DNA from: Fistulifera solaris
Taxonomy: Eukaryota > Bacillariophyta > Bacillariophyceae > Naviculales > Stauroneidaceae
Reading direction: 5' to 3'
DNA length: 64,000 bases
Assembly: GCA_030295235.1 (NCBI GenBank)
Contig: AP026139.1
Span: forward strand, 496,001 to 560,000
Part shown: piece after piece, positions 10,294 to 21,713 of the stretch
Layout of the letters: every line of letters starts with the position of its first letter
Position numbering within the stretch: position 1 is the stretch's first letter
Notes under the pieces: generated by a model
Database searches by the model: none
Told to the model about the DNA's origin: nothing
Seen by the model: the letters and a program-made list of their open reading frames with translations, nothing else
Translations under genes and position numbers: made by a program

Positions 10294-11765
10294 CTAAGCG
10301 GAATCATCATCGGTGATGGCACCGGTGTGCAAAGCATTCCCTGCCGACAGAAGCATGGAGGCTACTTCCAAAGATTTCGCCTTGCCCTTACCGTCGTCTA
10401 AAGCAGCAAAGAGTGTGTTTGCATCCCCATCCGTCATGCAACCAACTTTGCCTGAGCCAATAAGATCCTCGAATTGCACTTTGGACATGAACTCTCCGTA
10501 CTTCTCGATTTCAGTAATGATTTCGGCTCGTGAAAGTTGATTGGCTGATTTTGTCAAAGTGATGTGTCGAGCAATACGACTCGACATGGCGAGTCTATGG
10601 TTCCTTTGAGCTTGCTGCAAGGCATAAACATGATATGCCACGAATGCTAAGAACAGGAGTGCTGCACCAGCAGCAAACAGACCCAGTGCGAGACCTAGGT
10701 TCTCATCATCGTCGTGGAGATTGACGTCGACCGGTTCTTCTTTTGGGTCGCCGTCATTCATAATGAAAGTAGGAGCAAAGTCAACAATGGTGTCGCATTT
10801 CTCGCAGACACGGCAGCGGTGCACAATTTTGCGACCCATGAGAGGTTGCGGTGGGCGACTTGTGAAACCATCGCGTGAGGCAATCGTGGCATGTTGACAC
10901 GTTTCCGAGTCGACATAGCACAAAGTCAATTTGTAAAGACGATCCATTTGATTTCGTGAGATCAATGTCGGAGTATCAAGCACATTCCAGTTGACAATTT
11001 CTGTGCAGGGCGGTGTCGTCAAGCCCCCCTTGTAGGTATAGACACCGAATTTGGGAGTTGTAGGAAGCTCGTACAAATCCAATACTTCTTCGGGATTGGC
11101 GAAAGGAAGTTCCTCGATAAGATCAGTACCGACAGCAGGACAAGTGACACGTTGCTGAATCGCTTCAAATCCATTTTCCAACCGACGGCGATTTGCGTCA
11201 GCACATTCGGCTTCGGCTACGTTCGCTACCTTCTCCCATCCACGTAGCAAGTTTTCAATCGCTGCATGGTCTACAGCATCTTGACTGGATGATAGCATCA
11301 TACCAAAGACAGCAAACGACTCCCCGGTTACTTCTTGGTGGACGACATGTAACTCCGCTTCGTAAAAGTCACCGTCGATGGTATGCTCTGACGAAGTGTG
11401 CACATGAAAATGAAGTGCATCAAAGGCGTTTGATGAATGTGGTATAGTCATACTCCCAAGTGAACATCCCTCTCCCTTGGATACTTTGACACCGTGACTT
11501 CCAATACTGAAGATCAGATCATCCCACGTACAGTCACCCGGTTGAAAGGAATAGGCGCTCATATCGGTTTCGCACTCGTGTTGATCGGAAATCGCCACCG
11601 GCGATTGGCCATAGCCACTGGTCATGAGCGTTCCACCGCATTGATTGTCCTCGATGTGAAGATTGGCCCAATGACTGGTCCTGCTCCTCCTTCTTCGAAG
11701 TAGGTGAATTCGGTTCCCATCGCAACGCCGGAGACCAACAAGGAAATCTTCAAGAAGAGGTTCAT
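10294..11765 (-). CDS. Alpha-carbonic anhydrase with membrane anchor and cytosolic tail
   Basis: Interconverts CO2 and bicarbonate with zinc, and may serve a carbon-concentrating mechanism (inference). I choose ATG 11765 because it gives a signal-like start (MNLFLKISLLVSGVAMG) and FTYFEEGGAGP, which runs into SHWANLHIEDNQCGG if one base is restored near 11680. The frame that reads on upstream to 11931 lacks a sensible N-terminus. Zinc ligands are visible in ALHFHVHTSSEHTIDG (HFH) and ELHVVH; GGLTTPPCTEIVNWNV is the usual active-site strand. After the enzyme come a Cys-rich CRVCEKC segment, a membrane helix (LALGLFAAGAALLFLAFVAY) and about 100 cytosolic residues. The tail is unusual. Confidence 0.9.
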
Positions 11766-12543
11766 TTTCTTTTGAAGCGATCTTGTTATGATAGATACAA
11801 ACAGAATTTGGTTCAGCAGTCTTTAAAGATGACGGACTTCGCCAGAAGATTGTAAATTGTGACAAGGAAAGAAGCTGCAAAACATCCCTTTCGAGAGTCT
11901 TTCCGACACCTTTTCTTCCAGAGTCACTCACTTCACATTCTCTTACTATCGTACGGTCCTATTCGGTAGGGCCGTTCTTTCGTGACAGAGAATGTTGAAC
12001 AACAAGTATGTTTTGTATTATAAAACGGAAAAAGCGAATTGCAAAGTCGGAAAGGCCGACTAAAAAACGAAAAAGGAAACGCCCAAACGAACGCTGTCGT
12101 GTTCTTTTTTTATCCGGTACTCCGTGCTAGGTACTGGCAATCGTACCGGTACTTGTTGCTTAGATTCCTTCCTAAGGCTTAACTGGTATCGATGACGATG
12201 ATGATGATGTTGATTCATTATTTATTTCTGTTACCAGGTATCTTCATCAAACGAAGGACATGCACAGAAATACAACACAAGCACGTTGAAAGGGAGAGTC
12301 CACTTACGGTTTACTTTCTCAAGTGGTGTGGGAAGAATCGACATTCTAAGTCTCAGAGTCAGAAACTAGTGTTAGTAATTGCGTCATGATGTAGCTAGTT
12401 AGACGAAAGAAATGTGAATTGGTTCTTGGTCAATCGGGATGCTATGTAATGAATAACGATTACAAGACTCTGATTTATCGCCCAGTTATCATAAAGACCC
12501 CGCTGAGAAGTTCAATCAGCGCAACGATAAGCGATCATAAAGC
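11766..12543. other. Intergenic region upstream of carbonic anhydrase
   Basis: About 780 bases with no credible gene. It contains GGTAC/TACC-rich words (near 12115-12155) and a short imperfect (GAT)n patch near 12190-12210. It should include the carbonic anhydrase promoter and the PDX1 3' region. Confidence 0.4.
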
Positions 12544-13799
12544 TTAAGCCCAAGATGATCCATACAATTTGGTTTCAGTGTGACCATGAAGTTCCTTCTT
12601 CGGTGGGACCTTTCCGTCGTATGTGTACTCGCCACCCTCACGATCTCTAAAGTTCACAGGGTCCGCTTTGATGTCTGAGACACCCACCATGGCCGGCCCC
12701 AGTCCCGTCGAAACTTCCATCAATACCTTGGGGTCTTTGAAGTGAGTAACGGCCTGTACAATAGCCCGTGCACGAGCTTCCGGGTTGCTGCTCTTGAAGA
12801 TCCCAGACCCAACAAAGACTCCGTCCATTCCCAGTTGCATCATCAACGCGGCATCGGCGGGGGTGGCGACACCACCAGCGGCAAAGTTTACCACGGGGAG
12901 CTTTCCAGTCTCAGCGACTTCTTTCACCAATTCGTAAGGTGCACGCAACTCCTTGGCAGCAACGAAAAGTTCGTCCTTAGACATGGACTGCAGACGACGA
13001 ATGTCGGCCTGCACAGTCCTGGCGTGACGGACAGCTTCCACGATGTTTCCAGTTCCGGCCTCGCCCTTGGTTCGGAGCATAGAACAACCCTCGGCAATAC
13101 GGCGCAGAGCTTCACCGATGTTGCGACACCCACATACAAAGGGGACGTTGAATTGCGTTTTGTCAATGTGATGAATGTCATCTGCCATAGTGAGCACTTC
13201 ACTTTCATCGATGTAATCAATTTCGCAAGCTTCCAAAATCTGAGCCTCCACAAAGTGTCCGATACGAGCCTTTGCCATCACAGGGATCGTGACGGCGTTT
13301 TTGATTTCCTTTATTAGAACTGGGTCCGACATACGAGCCACTCCTCCATCACGACGAATGTCGGCCGGGATACGCTCAAGTGCCATTACGGCAACCGCTC
13401 CAGCGGCTTCCGCAATCTTTGCTTGCTCAACATTCATCACATCCATCTGAAAAATATGGGAAGGAAAAAACAATTAGCCTGGTTCATCTCTCCAACAATT
13501 TTGTCCAAGACAGATCGCCGAGGAAGCAGATTCGAATCTATTTATCAGCTTCATTTTATAAGCATTCAACGTGCATTTCAAGTCTCATTACTTCAACATA
13601 TCAGTGAAAGATGCGAAAAAACGCGGAGAGCCATCCAACCTCAAAAACACACCGTTCCCCAAGGAAACCCATCACCAAGGCGAAAGTCGACACTTACAAT
13701 AACTCCTCCCTTGAGCATCTGAGCTAACCCTTGCTTCACGCGAAGAGTACCAACTTGTGCTCCATTGCCGTTGCTACCGTTTCCGTTTGATCCTGTCAT
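12544..13799 (-). CDS. PDX1: Pyridoxal 5'-phosphate synthase subunit PDX1 (SNZ), one intron
   Basis: Makes pyridoxal 5'-phosphate (vitamin B6) from ribose 5-phosphate, glyceraldehyde 3-phosphate and ammonia supplied by PDX2. Exon 1 (13698-13799) encodes an Asn/Gly-rich start and [14 protein letters not shown]. The intron (13447-13697, 251 bp) has donor GTAAGT and acceptor TTTTTCAG. Exon 2 (12544-13446) continues [20 protein letters not shown] exactly where PDX1 proteins do. Visible family marks: [29 protein letters not shown], the catalytic lysine context [12 protein letters not shown], and [14 protein letters not shown] with GVFVGSGIF for phosphate binding. Total 334 residues, full length. 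Probably cytosolic. Confidence 0.96.
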
Positions 13800-14134
13800 T
13801 GTTTACCTTTGTTACTAGAAACGCGTTGATGGCTTGCCGCAAAGAAATTGAGCAACGATTTTATTGTGTGTTATCGATGCCAGTGTGGGATTGATGTGCA
13901 CGGTAAGGTTGATGAATGGACGTGAGAACCGAACGTACACACGAACGTGCGCTGACGAGGTTGCCGTTCCCTGCCCATTCCTTGTCGCTGCGTCATCAAC
14001 TCGTGACTCAATGATTGCTCTTCACAAAATTGACAATCGTCACAACATCATCCATCGTAGCTATAGCAATGGAGTCACCTTCGCAACGCCAAGAAGTAAT
14101 CAAAAAAACTCGTCGACTACAACAAATTTGCTTT

Positions 14135-14394
14135 TTAAAGTGCCCTTTGGCTAATAATTTCACAAAACTCTACGTCGTCAGGATGAGTTTGAAGAATATG
14201 GCGGATGACATTGTTACCATTCATCGCCTGGTCGGTCGTCGAGACGCGCGAGACGAATGTCGTCTGTAGAATGGCACTGCCGCTATTCTCAGTCGGCATC
14301 CAGGTACTAAATTCTCCCCATTTCATTCTCATCTCTTTGGGCAGTGCTGTCTGTTTGACTTTCTCCCACAATTTTCGTGAATCTTGAGATTTCG

Positions 14395-14436
<42 letters not shown>

Positions 14437-14939
14437 TGTTATTTCGAAATATGATTTGAATGGTGAACAGAACTGGCGCGGTTTCTCTCCGCGCAGCACG
14501 CTCACTGGCTTCTTTTTTCAATTGAGAAAGAGATTCACCCGAATGCCGACGTTTCCGTTGAGTGATTGTATTCTTCGTCCCCAAACCACTGGTCAAACGA
14601 TACACCAGCGGTTCCGAGTTTTTCAGACGCATCAAGGCATTGATATGAACGAACCATCGATATGCGTGAGGATACCGATCTGCGGATGGAACGTCGACTT
14701 GTTGTTCTTGCCATTGGGTCCATAGATCCGAATCGGCCGATGAGAATGTACTGTCGCTGATGTACGACCGACCCGCCATGAACGCATTGAGATAGGATAA
14801 ATCGTACATGTTACGAAAATCAAACTATAAATTGTTGTATGAAAAGGCAGCAAGATGATAATATGATCAGAAAAAAAACGTATCCTTTCCACCGATTGGA
14901 ATGAAAGTTGTCCTCACTTACTTGTCGGAGACTGGCCAT
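14135..14939 (-). CDS. Divergent eEF1B-like protein with 18-nt first exon
   Basis: Exon 1 (14922-14939) is only MASLRQ. An intron of 97 bp (14825-14921, GTAAGT...TATAG) leads to exon 2, which reads FDFRNMYDLSYLNAFMAGRS, SSADSDLW and YPHAYRWFVHINALM. This resembles the GST-C-like N-terminal domain of eEF1B beta (LNxFLxxRSYI...AD...PHxxRWxxHI). A charged linker and an Asp tract coded by a microsatellite follow. The C-terminus (LWEKVKQTALPKEM...MKWGEF...DDVEFCEII) sits where the guanine-exchange domain should be, but conservation is weak. It may be a translation factor paralogue of changed function. About 229 residues. Confidence 0.6.
14395..14436. repeat. In-gene trinucleotide repeat coding poly-Asp
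   Basis: About 13-14 CAT units (ATG/GAT on the coding strand) encode a run of Asp in the eEF1B-like protein. eEF1B beta normally has an acidic linker here, so a repeat-derived acid tract fits its position. Confidence 0.9.
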
Positions 14940-15317
14940 GGTCGCGAAGCGCTTTATTACTTCCGCAGCTGCTAATCAAGGGATACGACAGCGTCGCCGT
15001 ATAATCTTCATCACAGGGAAGAACCTAGGCAATTCATGAGACTGAGCTTCTTCGGGGCTCTGCTTTTCGTATTGCTCCGTCGTCATCCTTCATCATGTCC
15101 GACAACATAGTTTTTGTTTAAGCAAAGACGTCACACCAGTTTTAGATTTTTGTGACACTGCAGCTCAAACCCGAACTCTAAAGCGATTTCAATTTGAAGC
15201 AAACATCGACAAAGACAAAACTGGCATCAAAAAAGCAAAGTTAATTCCGTAATAATGGCAAATACGTACATTGAATGAATCAATTGATGACATCTATGCT
15301 GAGAAATATTACGAAAG

Positions 15318-16568
15318 ATGAAATGGAGTGGTAGCGAAGCGGCTCGTAAGATTACCCAGACGACTACATCGCGAGCCATTCAGGGCATCACTATTTTTCT
15401 CGTCGTGGTCGGAACAATTACTATAGCCGGAGACCTCTACTTTCTTTCCAACATCCGAAAGTCTCTAAAAAGCATCATACCAAAACATTCGTCTCTACTG
15501 TAAGTACGCACGACAGTACATCTCTTCACAATCGAACCGTGGTGGCCAACCTGTTACGAGAAGCTGGCGCCATGGTGACGGATGAATCCAAATTACCGAC
15601 GCTGGCGCAAATCGCCGACTTGTATGGACCAAGACCCGTGATATTAGGTCTCGAACACTGTGAGCATTTTCGCAATACTGTCCCGGCCTCGGGTAAGTGT
15701 CGCTTGACGGCAATCGAAACAGAGTACTACACTCATCGGCGCCCCTCTCTCCAGAACGCATGCTTGGCGCCGCCGGAATGTTTTCGACGGGGACAAACCT
15801 CGTGACGCACCTTCTCAAACGGAATTGCTATATTCCTGAGCGCGCCGAAAAGTATGGTCTCGAGACGGCTACGAAAGAGCAATTGGGCATGCGATGGCAG
15901 GTACCTTGGGGAAAACACACACCGGCTGACTACAAAATAAAGCATGCAACCGAGAAGGCACAGCTGATCAATAAAGACTATATTTTGCCATGTGTGACAA
16001 TCAGATCGCCGTGGCGATGGATGCAGAGCATGTGCAAGAATCCCTACACAGCTCGTTGGCCGCATGCATCCATCTGTCCTCATTTGGTCGTCAACTCATC
16101 TCAATTAAGCAGGCAATGGAATCCTGTAACGGTCAAATACGGAGCAGGAATTGAAAATTACACGTCGCTGGTTCACCTGTGGATCGAATGGTATGACCAG
16201 TATGCACGACTGGTGCTGGATGACGAGGTTGTAGAAAACCATGCCACTTCCTATCCGGTCCTTATCATACGCATGGAAGATCTCATCTTCTACACCCAGG
16301 AAACAGTTACGCAGATCTGTCAATGTACTGGAGGAGTCATCTATGCTGAAAAACCGTTTGAGTATGTAGTTGAATCGGCCAAAAAGATTCACCAGGGCAC
16401 GACACAAGTGTCGGATTAACGGAAGCGTGGATTAAATACAGTAAACCGCTTCAACCGCGTGCCGGTTTTGTACAGGAAGACTATCTTGCGGGCATTGACG
16501 CTTTGAATCATGATGATCGGTTCGGGCTAATGAAACTCTTACAATATCATCATCCTCCATCCAATTAA
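15318..16568 (+). CDS. Sulfotransferase-like type II membrane protein, one intron
   Basis: A basic tail and membrane helix (GITIFLVVVGTITIAGDLYF) open the protein. Next come VVANLLREAGAMVTDESKLP and, across an intron at 15693-15754 (GTAAGT...CTCCAG, 62 bp), ASERMLGAAGMFSTGTNLVT. GxFxTGTN is the 5'-PAPS phosphate loop position seen in stramenopile sulfotransferase-like proteins. Later are VTIRSPWRWMQSMCKNPY, with an R-S-P-W 3'-phosphate-type motif, and VLIIRMEDLIF. The end, in a shifted frame, is TSVGLTEAWIKYSKPLQPRA to LLQYHHPPSN. Two single-base losses are implied, in an A run at 15482-15485 and a GGG at 16394-16396. Likely Golgi; substrate unknown. Confidence 0.7.
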
Positions 16569-16948
16569 GGAAGAATCGTCGGCCACAAAGCTGTTACGTA
16601 CGGCAGATAAGTATCGAACGCATCAATTTAGTCCATCGAGACTACCAGTGTGTTGAAAGTGGTCTAGTTTCTCGGTCAATTGCTGAGTTAGACGCATTTC
16701 ATCTTTCTACTTTACGCGCGCATTATTTCATTTGAATCGTGCATGGTAATGCGATCTCTTCGCTAGAGCCACGCAACTTTTTGTAGGTCAAACTGGATTT
16801 TGTCGATGGTACTGCACTCTATGCTTTAGCTAATCCCCTATACATGTATTAGCCACCATAATCTTAGGGAGTAAGACGCGAATTATATAGCTTAATGTCG
16901 CATAGGTATTTTTGCTGTAGCTTTCAACGATCGCCCTTGGCCGTAACA
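16569..16948. other. Convergent intergenic region
   Basis: About 380 bases between two convergent genes. No gene-like frame, repeat or RNA gene was found. Confidence 0.4.
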
Positions 16949-18053
16949 TCATAGTTTCACCTCTACGTTGCCGAGAATGGATAAGTCTTGCTGCCTATAA
17001 TCTATTGGTAGCGGTGGGAAGATCTTATCACTCTTGCTTTTGATAATGCTTGCTTGCATTAAAGCGTTCAACGACATCATATCTGTTTCTGTTGTCGAGC
17101 TTTTCGAGGCTGGTGACTGCTGCAACGAGCTGGGACTAGGTACGCCCATCTCTTCGCAAAGACGCCGATTCATCTCCTTGAGTTCCAGAAGATTTACTTG
17201 AGACGAGACTGCCAGAGACTTGCTCCTATTAGAGCCGTCCTGTAGAAGAAAGGGGCTATCTTCGCATCGGCGGCGTTTCCCTTCCTGTACTGACGCCCAA
17301 CTTGATCTCCGCCTATAATTCTTATCTCCATTGATTTTTTGGGCTTCGATCTCGTCAAGAACGGCCAATCTTTGTGCTCGTTGCATCGACCACTTTGAAA
17401 CGTGTTCTATACGATGTCGGATGGCTTCGGCTAAACAAAGGTCACCCTCCTCCCCATTGTCCTTGCCCCCAGACAAAATTTCTTTGCGAATTTTCTGCAG
17501 TATGGCTCGTCGCTGTTCGGAAAGAACTACATTTACGTAAATAGCTCTGTGGACACACAACTCGGAGTGTAAAGAAGGGGAATGAAAGGGTTCCAATCCT
17601 CGCAAGCAGTAAAAATCTTCTAACACCTCGTCCATGTCTCCTTGAAGCGACCGAAACATCCGAATAGTAGCCATTCGATCGCTTTTGAAATCTTCATAGT
17701 CTTCTTCCTGGAATTGATGAAAAGGATAGGGTAGAATCATTAGAAAACGATGGCTGAGGCAATTTTCAATGCTTCCGAAATGCTGAGAATGACCCGGTCC
17801 CAGTGTAACATACCGAATACCATATCTGAGATCGCCTTCTGGTCTTCTCTATCGAATCAAGGCTCTCATCTTCACTTAGATGCCCTGAAAGAGTTCGAAA
17901 TTCATAACAGGCCTCATTTAGAGCAAAGTGCACACGCTTGTTTCCATTTTGGAGACCAATGACTTCACAAGGGCTCCCAGTGTGCCGGATTTCGCAATGA
18001 CGAACGGTTGTCGATTCATCTGATTTCAATTCGGCTGATAATTCTACATTCAT
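16949..18053 (-). CDS. Diatom-type CLRGLE protein, one intron
   Basis: Exon 1 (17814-18053, perhaps from an earlier in-frame ATG at 18152) ends KRVHFALNEACYEF ... RRSQIWYS. The intron (17708-17813, 106 bp, GTATGT...TTCCAG) joins it to EEDYEDFKSDRMATIRMFRS. The product then shows DFYCLRGLEPF and a helical region rich in Arg/Glu (LSEQRRAILQKIRKE). VHFALNE, IWYS-x-ED-FK and CLRGLE in this order recur in a large family I associate with diatoms. Its function is not known to me. The C-terminal part is Ser-rich and disordered. About 332 residues. Soluble, no targeting signal. Confidence 0.7.
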
Positions 18054-19019
18054 TGTTGCTCCTGCTGCATCAAGGCCAATGATGCTTGCAATATATCTAT
18101 GCAGTCCTTTGTTTCCGATTGTGATCCCAACAATGAAGTGAAGGGGCTTCATTATTATTTCCCTGTTCGAGGGTCGAAAGCTCCTAAAGAAAGCAAAATG
18201 CCAGGTACAAAGTACACTGTAAAATCGAAGATGTACACCACGTTTCCGCTAATGTCTTGCGCTTTAAACTTTAAACAAGATATTGGCCAACTTCGACACT
18301 CGACACTGGTTGAAGAAGTGCGGCAGAAGAATTTTTATTTTAGAGAGTACAAAATTCAAAGTAGAACTCGTGACTGATAAAGTGTTCGAATGAACATAAA
18401 TCTACGTTGTCCCCAGTACAAATAATTACGTAGAATAGACTCTTCACCTTGTTTTTACAAGACAAGCTCCTGTCCAATGAAAAAAGAAGCCCTAAGCCCC
18501 AACAACAAATATAGCGTCGACGTGGTACTCATATTCCTCAATTCTCACTCCCCGTAGTCTACCTTCTACTTTTTACTCCATACAGCGTCATTTCCATATT
18601 GGAATAGGTTCGGTTTTTGGTTTTTTTATTCGACCTTGCTGCAGCAACACTCATAAAATAGGACCAAAGTTACCGGGCAATATTCATGCTCCCGTTTTAC
18701 AAACACAAGAGGGCTTTGGGCCCTTTTTGGTCTTGGAATTTGAGAACCGTGACACCGGGATCGTGAATCGTGAACCGTGACTCGTGACTCGTGACCCTAA
18801 CAAGAGAACAACAAAAGACAAAAGACGAAAGACGCTTCGCCGTCTGCTGTCGTCCGAGTGAAGACAATCTTGTCTGTCCATCCATCAGTCCATCAGAGTC
18901 ACTGCTACATTGGCGACGCAATGAAACGAGCGCAACAAGAATATGTTCAAAAACATCACCACTATTTGTGACCTTTTACCCTTACGAAGTCGATCAGACT
19001 TCTCTTCACAACAAGCAAT
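18054..19019. other. Intergenic region, no gene found
   Basis: About 970 bases between divergent genes. Near 18745-18796 there is an imperfect direct repetition of CGTGA/GTGACTCGTGA words. Short frames on both strands look non-coding. Promoters of both neighbours should lie here. Confidence 0.4.
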
Positions 19020-19372
19020 ATGGTTCTCAGTGCACAAGCGCAGCGTAATTGGTAAGTCTATAAAGCACTGGCCTTGCGCGGTCGTCATTTTTCCTCAGGA
19101 GCAATCTCACATTCATTGATCGTTCCATATGCCATCACCACGTGTCTTTGTCACCAAGGCGGATAGCGGCCATTATTGGATCTATAGCCGTCGCCGCGCA
19201 AGGAATATTGTGGACGGACTATGATTTACCGACTCCAACTCCTAACGAACGCCATGTCTTCTCTGGGATTCAAGACTATTACAATAGTGGTGCTTGGAAA
19301 TCACGGTGGTTGGGAGTCAATCCGCCGACAGGTCACGACACGGAACGCAATGAACGAAATCAAGCTTCTTGA
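19020..19372 (+). CDS. Small single-pass membrane protein, one 47-bp intron
   Basis: I infer exon 1 at 19020-19051 (MVLSAQAQRNW) and exon 2 at 19099-19372, joined over a 47-bp intron with donor GTAAGT and acceptor TTTTTCCTCAG. The frame fits exactly (102 codons including stop). The 101-residue product has one helix (RIAAIIGSIAVAAQGILW) followed by TDYDLPTPTPNERHVFSGIQ, then a polar tail. The size and single helix resemble small mitochondrial inner-membrane subunits, but I cannot name a family. Moderate confidence that it is a gene, low for function. Confidence 0.5.
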
Positions 19373-19810
19373 GCCGTTTTATTGGGACGGAACGAACCAA
19401 ATTTTTGTGTTTGGGTCCGTGCTACTTAGTCGAAAGATCCCACTCAAATTTTTGCGTTTGTCAAGTAGTCAAGATCAAGTGGTTTAAATAACTCCGATTG
19501 AACTCTTCACAGCTTTTCAAACTCGTTGAAGCGATGCCTGGTCTCAGAATCCATCAAACAAGCATTGTTGTTTCCTTTGATCTCCCTAGGAAAGCTTCTA
19601 AACGACGTATGAAGGATGGACGCTGTCGTACCGGTGCTATGTTCTTCGCTTCTGCATGGATACCATAATATTATCGACCATCGGATTTTTCGAATTTTGA
19701 TGTCAAATACGGAGTCATGCAAAAGATTGCCAAGTCTAAATCGACCTGCATTTTGCTTCTTGTATCTATATATTGAAACTATCTAGACTTCCGTCGTTGG
19801 TTTCATAGAA
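19373..19810. other. Intergenic region before phosphohexomutase
   Basis: 438 bases with no credible gene. It probably carries the promoter of the downstream plastid enzyme. A TATATATTG word lies at about 19768-19775, roughly 35-45 bases before the ATG, but the transcription start is unknown. Confidence 0.35.
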
Positions 19811-21643
19811 ATGGTTTCGGGATTCAGTATCATCATCTGCGTATTGCTGTATGCCGAACGATGCTCCGCGTTTCTGCTAAGTCCATCACGAACGTCTCGT
19901 GCAACGACTCCATTGCATTCTTTAACGGACAAAGTTTCCCATCCCATTCCGGCCTTTCTCACTCAATCCTTCAATACAGAGTGTGATAATACCAATCGTC
20001 CACCATCGCTCAATATTTTGTTGCGCAGCCTACAGCAACTGACTTGTTCAGGAAGTGACATTCGCGGATATTTCGTCGATCACAGTCGCTTTGGTAGTTT
20101 AGCCAGCGTAGCGCACGAAATAGGCAAAGTTCAACTTCATTATCCCGCGCTCACGCCTCTGGCGGCGTATTTTTTGGGACATGCACTGGCGGATCAACTT
20201 TTGTTGGAGCATTCAGACGATGAGATCGTTCAGATTGCCATTGGTCAAGATCCTCGCTTGCACGGCAAGCGTCTGGTCGATTCCTTTTCCCGCGGTGCCG
20301 AAGCGGCCGATCCCAAAGTACGTGTCGTATACACGGGAATTTCTACGACACCCGCTTGTGCAGCATTTGTTCCTTTGCACAATTGCCACGCTAGTGTCAT
20401 GGTGACGGCGAGTCACTTGCCTGCCGATCGGAATGGATTCAAAATCTTTTATCGAACGGGTGGAATGACGTTGCCTGTATTGCAAGATTTGGGTGCACGC
20501 GCTGGTACGATATTGAATCAATGGTTCTCGGCTGGCATTTTGCCACCGGCATCGGGAGGAGTGGAAGTTCGTTGTTCCGCGCACGTGTCGTACATGCCGG
20601 CCTACGCGGAGTCACTGAAACGAGCCGTTATTCAAGATGTCGGACATGGTAACAAGCCTTTGGAAGGATTGAAGATTGTATTTAATCCAGGAAACGGAGC
20701 CGGTGGCTTTTTCTATGATGTACTGAAGGACTTGGGGGCGGATGTTTCGGGGAGCATCCATTTGGAGTCGGACGGAAATTTTCCCAATGGTGTCCCCAAC
20801 CCGGAATATGAACCCATGCTCTCTAGTACAATCCGTGCTTGTGAAGCAAGTGGGGCTGATCTTGGAATTATGCTGGATACAGATGCTGACCGGTGCGGCT
20901 TTGTGACGCTTGGGAAAGTTGGCCGATACGAGCCATTGAACCGAAACCGGCTCATTGCATTGTTGGGAGTCATGTTTGCAGAATCATCGCCCGGTTGTGC
21001 CTTTGTAACAGACTCTGTTACGTCCGAAGGATTATCAACGTTCTTGAAGGGTTTGGGCTTGACGCATGTTCGCTATGTTAAAGGCTACATGAACGTTATT
21101 TCTAAGGCGAAAGAATTGACCGAATCCGGTGAACTCAATGTAGAAGTCGCTATTGAGACGTCTGGGCACTGTGCCATGAAGGAAAACTCGTACTTGGACG
21201 ACGGCACGTATACTGCTGTTAAAGTTGTCAGTTTACTCGCAAAACAAAGAACAACTAAACAATGCAACCTACTTGATTTGATTTCGTCCATGCCTGAAAT
21301 GGACGAAGTTTCAGAGCTTCGTATGCCTGTTTTTGATAAATCTATCGAAACTATGCGAGAGGTGTTTGATTTGTGTGCATTGACAATGGAAGATCAATCG
21401 GCCATGCCGAACAACACCTGGGAAACGGATACGGAGAATCTAGAGGGAATCCGTATTCGAACTGGTAACAATCAATTTTTGATGCTTCGAAAGAGCCTCC
21501 ATGACCCTATTGTTAGTTTACAAATAGAAGCACGAAGTGTGGAGGAAGCGCGTGCAACTATTGTATTGCCTCTGTTGCAGATTTTCAAGAACGAAGAGCA
21601 GATTGTCAACAATCTGGATTTTTCCGTGCTCGAGCAGTATTAA
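19811..21643 (+). CDS. Plastid-targeted phosphoglucomutase/phosphomannomutase
   Basis: Alpha-D-phosphohexomutase, which moves a phosphate between C1 and C6 of glucose or mannose. The N-terminus is a signal peptide ending CSAF/LLSPSRTSR, a typical diatom plastid-entry site, so a stromal or periplastid location is likely. Family marks: SGSDIRGYF near residue 75, the active-site serine loop VTASHLPADRNGFK near 195, the metal loop LDTDADRCGF near 355, and the sugar loop AIETSGHCAMKENSYLDDG near 455. The C-terminal phosphate-binding domain has GIRIRTGNNQFLMLRKSLHD. 610 residues, intact, one exon. Substrate preference (glucose or mannose) cannot be told by eye. Confidence 0.93.
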   Translation: MVSGFSIIICVLLYAERCSAFLLSPSRTSRATTPLHSLTDKVSHPIPAFLTQSFNTECDNTNRPPSLNILLRSLQQLTCSGSDIRGYFVDHSRFGSLASVAHEIGKVQLHYPALTPLAAYFLGHALADQLLLEHSDDEIVQIAIGQDPRLHGKRLVDSFSRGAEAADPKVRVVYTGISTTPACAAFVPLHNCHASVMVTASHLPADRNGFKIFYRTGGMTLPVLQDLGARAGTILNQWFSAGILPPASGGVEVRCSAHVSYMPAYAESLKRAVIQDVGHGNKPLEGLKIVFNPGNGAGGFFYDVLKDLGADVSGSIHLESDGNFPNGVPNPEYEPMLSSTIRACEASGADLGIMLDTDADRCGFVTLGKVGRYEPLNRNRLIALLGVMFAESSPGCAFVTDSVTSEGLSTFLKGLGLTHVRYVKGYMNVISKAKELTESGELNVEVAIETSGHCAMKENSYLDDGTYTAVKVVSLLAKQRTTKQCNLLDLISSMPEMDEVSELRMPVFDKSIETMREVFDLCALTMEDQSAMPNNTWETDTENLEGIRIRTGNNQFLMLRKSLHDPIVSLQIEARSVEEARATIVLPLLQIFKNEEQIVNNLDFSVLEQY

Positions 21644-21713
21644 GTGCATTATTTAGCGAAGGTTTATGGTTACTCATATGCATCCAGTAGACACATTTAA
21701 ATTGAACCACCCT

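Noticed and set aside
18099-18377. 92-codon plus-strand frame
   Set aside because: It overlaps the other strand of the CLRGLE gene's 5' end and has no recognisable pattern.
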